10,198 nucleotides of DNA from Cyclostephanos tholiformis (Eukaryota > Bacillariophyta > Thalassiosirophyceae > Thalassiosirales > Thalassiosiraceae), in contig JALLPB010001351.1 in the NCBI GenBank assembly GCA_036939975.1, positions 1 through 10,198 on the forward strand. Reading direction: 5' to 3'. A model generated the notes under the pieces. That model had not been told where the DNA came from and made no database searches. It was given only the letters and a program-made list of their open reading frames with translations. Position 1 is the first letter of the stretch; every line of letters starts with the position of its first letter. The position numbers were made by a program, and so were the translations under genes. Shown here piece by piece: positions 1 to 7,100 of this stretch.

Positions 1-1
1 T

Positions 2-2341
2 ATGGTGCCAGACCCCACTGACCAGACGCATGCATTGACCCTACCTGACCCGGTACACCCCTCACAGACAATAACCCTCCCTCTCGAGTTACCGGGGGTT
101 ATCTCGTTACTTAATGTGAGGACTGTCACTGCCGATCAATTTAATGACCAAGATACATACCCACACATCAGCCTGACATCTGATACTCTTACTTGGGACC
201 CATCTACGACCCTCTACCGTGACCAAAAGCTTGCAATGACGAATCTCCATGGCGACATTTGTACTTACGCCAATGTGAGGGGACCACGGACCTCCCTTGT
301 CATCAATTCCATCTCTTTGACTTTCACTGACCTCATCAACATTACCCAAGATGACAATTTTCATCATGCATTGTCTTCTCACGTCGTCATCTCCGGCTTG
401 GACTCTGGCGTGAGCCTGACCGGCAATGTTCATGCCCGGAAGGCTCTCGGTGTTGACTTTATGACCCTCTCTAAACGCTGGTGTATATCACCTCAGAGAG
501 CCCACCGGACCCTGACCAAGACCACCCAGCATGGCGTTTGCAAGTGTTTAGACCCCACCTTAAGCCGGCAATTTCCTACCAATGACCGGATGCTCCGCTA
601 TAAGCGGATGCCGCACCCCTGCTTCACTGACACACTTGTTGCTGGGACCCCCTCTAAGCAAGGAAACAAATATGCCCAGGCATATTGCACGTCCTTTGGC
701 TGGACGCGTGCCCACCCAATGAAACACAAGGGTGAGGCCCATGAGACCCTATCTCTTCTTTTTCACCGCAATGGAGTCCCACCGGTGATGATCTTGGATG
801 GTTCGAAGCAGACCCTCGGTGACTTTTGCCGCAAGCTCCGGCAGGCTGATTGCCACCAACGACAGACCGAACCATATTCCCTGTGGATGAATGCCGCCAA
901 GGGCTGCATCCGTGAGTTGAAACGGGGAAGTTCAAGAAAGATGCTAAAGACCGGATCACCTAAGACCCTTTGGGACCACTGCATTGAATTGGAAGGATAT
1001 ATCCATTCGTGCACTGTCAATTACATTTACAAGACCCACAGTGAGACCCCCGAAACCATCATGACCAGCAACACTGCCAATATCAGCCATATCTGCAAAT
1101 TTGGCTGGTATGACTGGGTCATGTTTTGGGACAATGCCCCCAGTTTCCCAGACAACAAAATGACCCTTGGCCACTATCTTGGACCAGCGATTGATGTTGG
1201 TTCTGCCCTCACTGCAAAAATTCTTAAGTCCAATGGGACTTTTGCATGCCAATCGACATTCCATCACCTCATCAATGAAGAGACCCACTGTCCTGCCCAC
1301 ACTCGTATGCATTCCAAGTTCGATGCCTCCATTTGGGATGTCCTTGAACAACCAGCTCGTGATGACGACTTCCCTGCTGCTGATTTGACCCCTGATCATG
1401 ACCATTACGACCCTTGTGACTATGACCCCAACATTCCTGACCTTGAGGTCAAGGTGACACCTGAGGATAACTACCCCCTTGTTGGAGACGAGGTCCGCCT
1501 CCCACTTGGTGGTATTCTTAAGAAGGGACACATTGCTTCTCGTAAGCGGGATGCCAACGGAAACCCTACCGGGTTATCCAGTGACAATCGGATTCTTGAC
1601 ACATGCAAATATGTCATTCAATTTGATGACGGTGACTCTACTGAGCTTACTGCAAATGAAATTGCAGAATCCATGTACTCACAGTGTGACCCCGATAGCT
1701 ATGAATATCACCTTTTCGATGCAATCATCGACCACAGATGTCTCAACTCCGCCATTGTGCTGAAAGACCAGACCCGCATCCAGCCCAGCAGCCGTGCTTT
1801 TAAGACACACTCTACCGTTGGTTGGCAATTGTGCTGCCAGTGGAAAGACGGCTCCACTTTGTGGATTGACCTCAAGGACTTGAAAGAGTCCCACCCTGTC
1901 CAGACCGCCAAATACGCCAAGACCGCAGGCATAGATCACAAGCCCGCCTTCAACTGGTGGACCAACGATGTTCTCCGACGACAGGAGCAAATCATATCAC
2001 TTGTTCGCAAACGTGAGATGTGTTACCTCAGACGGACCCATAAATATGTTATTGAGGTACCTAAGACCGTTAAACAAGCTTATGAACTGGACCGCATCAA
2101 TGGCAATACCCTTTGGGTCGATGCAATTGCTAAGGAAATGAAAAACATCCGTGTGGCCTTCCGGATCCTCCCAAAGGAGGAAACTGCCCCGGGTGGATAT
2201 AAGAAAATCTCGTGTCATATGATATTTGACATCAAAATGACTGACTTCACTCGGAAGGCTAGGCTTGTTGCAGGCGGGCATTTGACCGGAGCTCATGCCA
2301 CTATGACCTATGCCAGCATTGTTTCCCGCAAAACCGTTTGA
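2..2341 (+). CDS. copia polyprotein, integrase and N-terminal reverse transcriptase part (5' partial)
   Basis: This is a 779-codon open frame running in from the left edge; the ATG at its first codon is probably internal. Residues 1-145 are not recognised and may be the end of a gag/protease region. Residues about 147-345 are integrase: a pre-core segment (DPTLSR, RYKRMPH), then FTD with the first acid Asp210, ILDG with the second acid Asp266, and NAAKGCIRELKRG, where family members carry Glu and this copy has Lys300. Residues about 365-430 (FGWYDWVMFWD, LGHYLGP) are the conserved post-core region. Residues about 568-640 look like a chromodomain. From residue 705 on comes the start of the reverse transcriptase (AKEMKNIRVAF, CHMIFDIKM, RKARLVAGGH). 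The frame stops at TGA inside that domain, and the same frame continues with reverse transcriptase sequence beyond it. Confidence 0.85.
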   Translation: MVPDPTDQTHALTLPDPVHPSQTITLPLELPGVISLLNVRTVTADQFNDQDTYPHISLTSDTLTWDPSTTLYRDQKLAMTNLHGDICTYANVRGPRTSLVINSISLTFTDLINITQDDNFHHALSSHVVISGLDSGVSLTGNVHARKALGVDFMTLSKRWCISPQRAHRTLTKTTQHGVCKCLDPTLSRQFPTNDRMLRYKRMPHPCFTDTLVAGTPSKQGNKYAQAYCTSFGWTRAHPMKHKGEAHETLSLLFHRNGVPPVMILDGSKQTLGDFCRKLRQADCHQRQTEPYSLWMNAAKGCIRELKRGSSRKMLKTGSPKTLWDHCIELEGYIHSCTVNYIYKTHSETPETIMTSNTANISHICKFGWYDWVMFWDNAPSFPDNKMTLGHYLGPAIDVGSALTAKILKSNGTFACQSTFHHLINEETHCPAHTRMHSKFDASIWDVLEQPARDDDFPAADLTPDHDHYDPCDYDPNIPDLEVKVTPEDNYPLVGDEVRLPLGGILKKGHIASRKRDANGNPTGLSSDNRILDTCKYVIQFDDGDSTELTANEIAESMYSQCDPDSYEYHLFDAIIDHRCLNSAIVLKDQTRIQPSSRAFKTHSTVGWQLCCQWKDGSTLWIDLKDLKESHPVQTAKYAKTAGIDHKPAFNWWTNDVLRRQEQIISLVRKREMCYLRRTHKYVIEVPKTVKQAYELDRINGNTLWVDAIAKEMKNIRVAFRILPKEETAPGGYKKISCHMIFDIKMTDFTRKARLVAGGHLTGAHATMTYASIVSRKTV
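629..901 (+). other. retroviral-type integrase catalytic core with a D, D, K triad
   Basis: The three positions of the DDE triad can be placed at Asp210 (codon 629-631), Asp266 (797-799) and Lys300 (AAG, 899-901). Copia integrases carry Glu at the third position, in a context of Pro-x-Ser-Pro-Trp-x-Asn-x-Ala-Glu; the context here is PYSLWMNAAK, so the motif proline is also replaced. A single G-to-A change at position 899 would account for the Lys. Strand transfer needs the Glu, so this copy is predicted to be inactive. Confidence 0.7.
1703..1921 (+). other. chromodomain-like segment between integrase and reverse transcriptase
   Basis: Residues about 568-640 read EYHLFDAIIDHR, then a variable stretch, then GWQLCCQWKDGSTLWIDLKDLKES. 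The pattern of a hydrophobic strand starting IxxHR, a Trp-Lys core strand (QWKDGST), an aromatic Trp and a closing helix (DLKES) matches the chromodomain fold outline. Chromodomains that steer insertion to marked chromatin are best known at the C-terminus of Ty3/gypsy integrases. The identification is by eye and the aromatic cage is not clearly complete. Confidence 0.5.
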
Positions 2342-3466
2342 ATCACTTTGACAATTGCTGCTCTCAACAGCCTTGACATTAAGACCGGCAATGTCATGAA
2401 AGCCTACATTACCGCTCCTGTAACGGAGAAGGTTTGGACCATCCTTGGACCTGAGTTTGGTGATGCTGACTACGACTTGCACGCTGTTATTGTGCAAGCT
2501 TTGTACGGCCTCAAAAGTGCCGGTGCAGCTTTTTGTGCACACCTTTCTTCATTTATGCAATGTATGGGGTTTACCTCATGTAAAGCTGACCCTGACCTTT
2601 GGTATAAGGCTGAGACCAACCCTGTCAACAATTCTCATTATGATGCTTATATCCTTTGCTATGTTGATGATATCCTCGTCATGCACCACAACCCCACAAC
2701 CGTGCTTAAGGAAATTCACAGCTATATGCCATTGAAGAACCCTGATGACAGTGACCTCGACATTTACCTCGGCACTGAGCTGAAGGAAACTCAACTTCCG
2801 AATGGAGTTTGGGCCTGGGGAACAAGCCCTTCCAAGTATGTCCAGCAGGCAGTTTGGAACTGCGAATCTCAACTCCTCAAAGACTTTAATGGCCGTTGTA
2901 AACTTCTGACCCAAGCTGATAACCCGTTCCCTACAACCTATGCGCTTGAGATGGACGTATCTGACCCCTTGGACCCTACCCATGCATCCTTCTACTCCCA
3001 CATAATTGGAGTTATGCATTGGATGGTAGAGATTGGACGAGTTGATATTGCCACTGAATTGTCTCTTCTCTCTTCCCATCTTGCCTATCCAAGAATGGGG
3101 CACCTCTTGACCGCGTTACACATGATGGATTACCTCAAGCTTAAACACAACACGCGCCTTGTCTTTGACCCCACTTACCCCATCATCAACATGACTACGT
3201 TTCCCAAACAGGACTGGAAGCAGTTTTATGGCGACATTGAGGAAGCTATCCCTGATAACATGCCACGACCCCTCGGTAAACCTGTCGACATCCGTATGTG
3301 GGTTGACTGCAACCACGCCGGCAAAAAATTGACCCGCCGCTCGTGCACCAGTTTCTTTATCTACATTAATATGGCCTGCATCAATTGGGTTTCCAAACAG
3401 CAGTCCACCATCGAAACTTTGGTCTTCGGTGCTGAATTTGTCGCCATGAAGCGGGGACTGAGCTAA
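2342..3466 (+). pseudogene. copia polyprotein continuation: reverse transcriptase palm and RNase H, after an in-frame stop
   Basis: The frame continues directly after the TGA at 2339-2341; the first convenient start-like codon, TTG at 2348, is not a real start. Numbering from 2348, LNSLDIKTGNV carries the first catalytic Asp (residue 10, codon 2375-2377). KVWTILGPEFG and QALYGLKSAGA are conserved finger and palm blocks. CYVDDILV (YVDD at 2660-2671) is the catalytic box with the metal-binding Asp pair. Residues 215-270 form the connection region. RNase H begins at MWVDCNHAG (Asp320, codon 3305-3307) and reaches FGAEFVAMK (Glu363, 3434-3436). It ends at TAA (3464-3466) before the last RNase H acids. 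Reverse transcriptase would only be made by read-through of the TGA, so this copy is probably non-functional. Confidence 0.85.
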
Positions 3467-3631
3467 TATGCCCGGACAGACGGTGATTTGGAGTGATACA
3501 TCTGGCCGCCGGAGATGGAGTATGTCACGAGAAAGCATTCCAATCACAAGAAAGTTCTGCATCTCATGTACGTAGACTTATTACTTGACATGTGGGTTGA
3601 ACCCAGACGGCACGCGGTGGCGCGTGCCTGA
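3467..3631 (+). pseudogene. decayed C-terminal tail of the copia RNase H region
   Basis: The same frame continues past TAA 3464-3466 with a second stop, TGA, at 3494-3496, and then 44 open codons to TGA 3629-3631. The typical closing RNase H block, with its last Asp and the C-terminal lysine-rich stretch, cannot be aligned by eye in any of the three plus frames. Small indels and stops have probably scrambled it. Alternatively, 3497-3628 is unrelated sequence that happens to be open. Confidence 0.4.
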
Positions 3632-4149
3632 CACCTGGTTCCACTGGGCCAGTTTGCCTTAACGTTAGCTTTAGACCAATCATAATCTTAGTAATTGACC
3701 CCAAATAGGGACAAGCTCCATGGAGTGATCATCCCGGCTAATGCCATCTGTCTACTATAGTAATGCCATGGACCTTGGCCTTTATTCTTCACTGGGCACT
3801 GTAGTATGTATGAGATGTGATTTTTTTCATATTTGTTACAAACTGCTCCGTATAATTGCAAGTCCCCCTACTTTCATGCAATAATTCTCTCTCTTCGTAG
3901 TCTGCCTTCAGCTTTTGTGTGTGGACCAGCATGTCATCAAACCTTTTTATCTTCTTTACTTTGAGTATTTCAGTCATTTCCTTTGATTGTGTTAGTAGCA
4001 TCAATGGGCGAATACAAATAATGGGCATATTTGTTACAAGTTTTAGCTCGGCAATGCCAGCAGGAGTTTTAACTCTATTTCATCAACATCAACACAGGCT
4101 TGATTGTCTCAATCAAACCCTCATTCATTTACTTTCGCCTTCAACTAAC
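3632..4149. other. non-coding stretch between retroelement and chitinase gene; probable 3' LTR remnant and gene 3' flank
   Basis: This stretch should hold the polypurine tract and 3' LTR of the element, but without the 5' LTR neither edge can be placed. The purine-rich run near 3703-3714 is only a weak polypurine candidate. A 14-bp direct repeat (catatttgttacaa) occurs at 3828-3841 and 4026-4039. On the minus strand 3789-4079 is open for 96 codons and encodes a Lys/Glu-rich sequence, but it has no recognisable family and no support beyond openness. The last about 70 bases are the 3' flank of the minus-strand chitinase gene and contain two short inverted repeats, listed separately. Confidence 0.5.
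4100..4116. repeat. perfect 7-bp inverted repeat downstream of the chitinase stop
   Basis: TTGATTG and CAATCAA flank a 3-base loop (TCT). The repeat lies about 34 bases past the stop codon of the minus-strand gene, so it would form a short AU-rich hairpin in that gene's 3' UTR. A role in 3' end formation is possible but unproven. Confidence 0.5.
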
Positions 4150-4158
4150 TTAAAGGCG
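4136..4158. repeat. 6-bp inverted repeat spanning the chitinase stop codon
   Basis: CGCCTT at 4136-4141 pairs with AAGGCG at 4153-4158 across an 11-base spacer that contains the minus-strand TAA stop (4150-4152). It is short enough to occur by chance. Confidence 0.3.
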
Positions 4159-7100
4159 CGACAAGAAAGCACGTAGAACTTGTTTGCTGGCCTCAACTCT
4201 TTCCGGGACATTGTGAGCTGGATCACATGTCGCACCTGGAATGCAGCCCGGGCAACCAGTCTCGCCTGGATCGGCACAGCCTCTATTTACAATACCGCTT
4301 GCATATTTGAAAAGGAAATCACAGCCTTCCATATCCGGATCATCCGCACATCCCATGAGAACAAAGTCATGAACCCACTGTTTGTAGTTGATTAAGCCAA
4401 AAAGTTCTTTATAGGACTCCACTTCTGATACCCAAAAAAATATCCCCGCAATCCATTTCAGTTCTGATGGTCCATCACAGAGGGCCTGTGGATTGGAGCA
4501 AAAGTTGATGTCTGGATACAAGCCATCTTGAGCGTCAGCACCAAGATTTTTATTCAACTTTCCGAAATTACATCTCCCAGTTGTTTGGATCACACCTCTT
4601 CCCCACCAACAGCACCCTTCTACGTTTGTACGGGGCAAGTTATCGAAGCGTGCTGGTTGAGTGTTACCATCTGCATCGGGTAATGGATTAGCGTAGTACT
4701 CATTGGGATATTTAGGGTCCGCATCAGTGGAGAAATGATAGCCAGCGGTCTGCCCCGGATAGTAAAAGGGCTGGCCATCACATGATTTATCGGGTCCTTC
4801 ACAGAATTTCATTGGATTCCAATATCCTAGGTTGTTATATTTTTCTTTTGGTCCACAGAAAAGTGGTGGTGGCGCGCCAATCCAAGCAGCATTTGTTGTT
4901 GCGGTAATATCCATGCTTGGATCTTTGGGGCAAGCATCTGGACAATCATAATCCTCGTAGCTTTGGCCTAATTGGCCACAGCTTGAGCTCATAGGGTAAA
5001 AGGCCGCGAGATATTCGGGAGGTGACGAAGGTTCTTTGAAAACGTCGGCACGCCATTTATCCCAATTGTTTTCATCGCAAGCGTCATAAATTATGGTTTC
5101 CCGCATTGCTTGTCCAAGGAATGCAGCAATATTGACAAGCGCTCGTTTCTTTGCATCAACACCACATCCGTCGCCAAGCCACAATCGAAAATTTTCCTTC
5201 CTCTTCAAAACCTCTAAAGCTTTCATGAGATCTTCGAATTTGTATACCTTTGAGGGAGACGGAGGTTTACTTGGATCCGGATCTTGAGATAAAAAAACTT
5301 GGTAGTTGAAGATGTCGCCAAACTCTTGTGCCATCCCGTCAAAGAAACCCTCACTACAAGGTCCATTCCGAATGCAATCCACGGTCTTATCTTTCACAAT
5401 CGATTCCAACTCAACAGAATAGATAACAGGGAAGGGCAGGGGTGGAAACTTGGGACGTATGGCTACATTCAAGCTTCCACTAGCTGAACTCGCCGACAAT
5501 GATATGCCAATATTACTCAGCTTTGCGTTGAAGGGTTCCTCTTGGGCGAGCAACGACCAATCACTCCCGTCACTTAAAAACCATTCTACATCTTCTGTGA
5601 AGCCATTTTTGATTATGCTGTCATCATTGTCTTGAATGACAAATATGTTGTCAATTCCAGCAGACTTGGCACCACTTGGATCTTCCTCGCAATAATGCAG
5701 CGCATTTGATGGAAAACTAGCTCTGGGAAGTGAAATGATCTTTTTCTCGAACTTAAATAGTTCCTTTTCATACAGGGGATCATCTATAAGATTCGTGCCA
5801 ATGCTAACACCTCCAGACAATCCTGCTAATATATCGAATTTTTCCAATGCGATTTTTGAATTCCCATTTATATCCACCACCTTAGCAGCAATATCCATTG
5901 ATGGACCAGCTGGAAAACTAATATCTCCGTCCAACAATCCACCATAAAGTTTCACAGTGAAAATTGGCTTCACAATATAGCTCCCGATAACACTCAATTC
6001 CCCGTCAGATCTTTCATATTCGAAATATGGCTCAAATCCAGGTGGTTGGTTGGTCACGGTTATACCGTTCGATACACTTGCAGCAACACTGATCAGACCT
6101 CCTCCTTTTACGCCACACTTTAAACTAGTTAGACCTGATTTTGCTTCAGCTTTGAAAGAAAGCTTTGATTCCACTGAGGGTTGAGCAGTTACCCACACAG
6201 GAACGGGTCCAATCATGAAGTCTTTGTGCATCTCTCTCCCTTCCCAGAGTGTCTTCTCGACTGTTTTCTCTATCACTAGAGCCAGCGTCAGTTCGACACC
6301 TAATGAGTAGTCAATTTTAAATCCTGTCTCGGCCGACAATTCATGTAAAGAAACTTTAATCTTGACAAATAAGTCTGCCCGAACCGTTAGATGACCCTTC
6401 AATTCTGCGTACGTCACTTCGGTACTATTCCCGAAAATAATTCCATCGTCTGATAACTTTTCTTCAATTGATTCATCAATATTCACAAGGTTCAAAGAGT
6501 CTCCTCCCTCACCGGTCTTTACTAATTCCACAAGACCCACGATGGCTTCTCCAACATCATTAATACGGTCACCAATCCAATTGAAACCTTTAACAATTCC
6601 GTCCTTGAACTTATTCGCTCCGTTAACGATCGCTCCCCAAAAATCAAAAAGTCTTCGTGAATCCATCCTTGAGATCAGATGGCGATGCCTATGCATCGAA
6701 GATAGAGTCAACGGAACTTTCTCAGGTCGGGAAATTCCAGCGGAAGCTTCATATTCCACTGAATCATAAACATCTTCTAATCGTCCTTCTGTTACGTATA
6801 GTACAACTTTCTGATCTGAAGACGAAATGACACTGTTAATATGATAAAAAAAGAATCGTGCATCTGCCATTATTCCACTAACGAAATCTCCCGCCTTGAG
6901 ATTCTGGTGTTCAGAACGAAGAAGACCATTAAACTCCAGGATAAACTCTGGACGAGGGATCGTTGGTTTAGATGTAGGTGTGGATGTTGTCGGTTTTAGT
7001 GTTGATGGCCGACGAGTAGTCGGTTTACGTGTTGTGGGCTTGTTCGTTGTTGGACGTGCTGTGGGTGTTGAAGGACCAGCCGGCTGAAGCGTCATGGGCT

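Larger units (their letters stand above)
1..3631 (+). mobile_element. Ty1/copia LTR retrotransposon, 5'-truncated by the window, degenerate
   Basis: The domain order integrase, chromodomain-like segment, reverse transcriptase, RNase H is diagnostic of the Ty1/copia superfamily, because Ty3/gypsy elements place integrase last. Gag and protease, if present, lie left of the window. All recognisable parts share one reading frame, broken by TGA at 2339-2341, TAA at 3464-3466 and TGA at 3494-3496. The right boundary is a judgement: the frame ends at a TGA at 3629-3631 and a 3' LTR should follow, but no 5' LTR is visible for comparison. The style of the protein resembles the copia-like elements abundant in diatoms and related stramenopiles. 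The element is probably no longer autonomous. Confidence 0.9.

Noticed and set aside
956..1531. 191-codon open frame on the minus strand opposite the copia integrase.
   Set aside because: The plus strand carries a clear conserved protein here; the minus frame has no recognisable motif and is a shadow.
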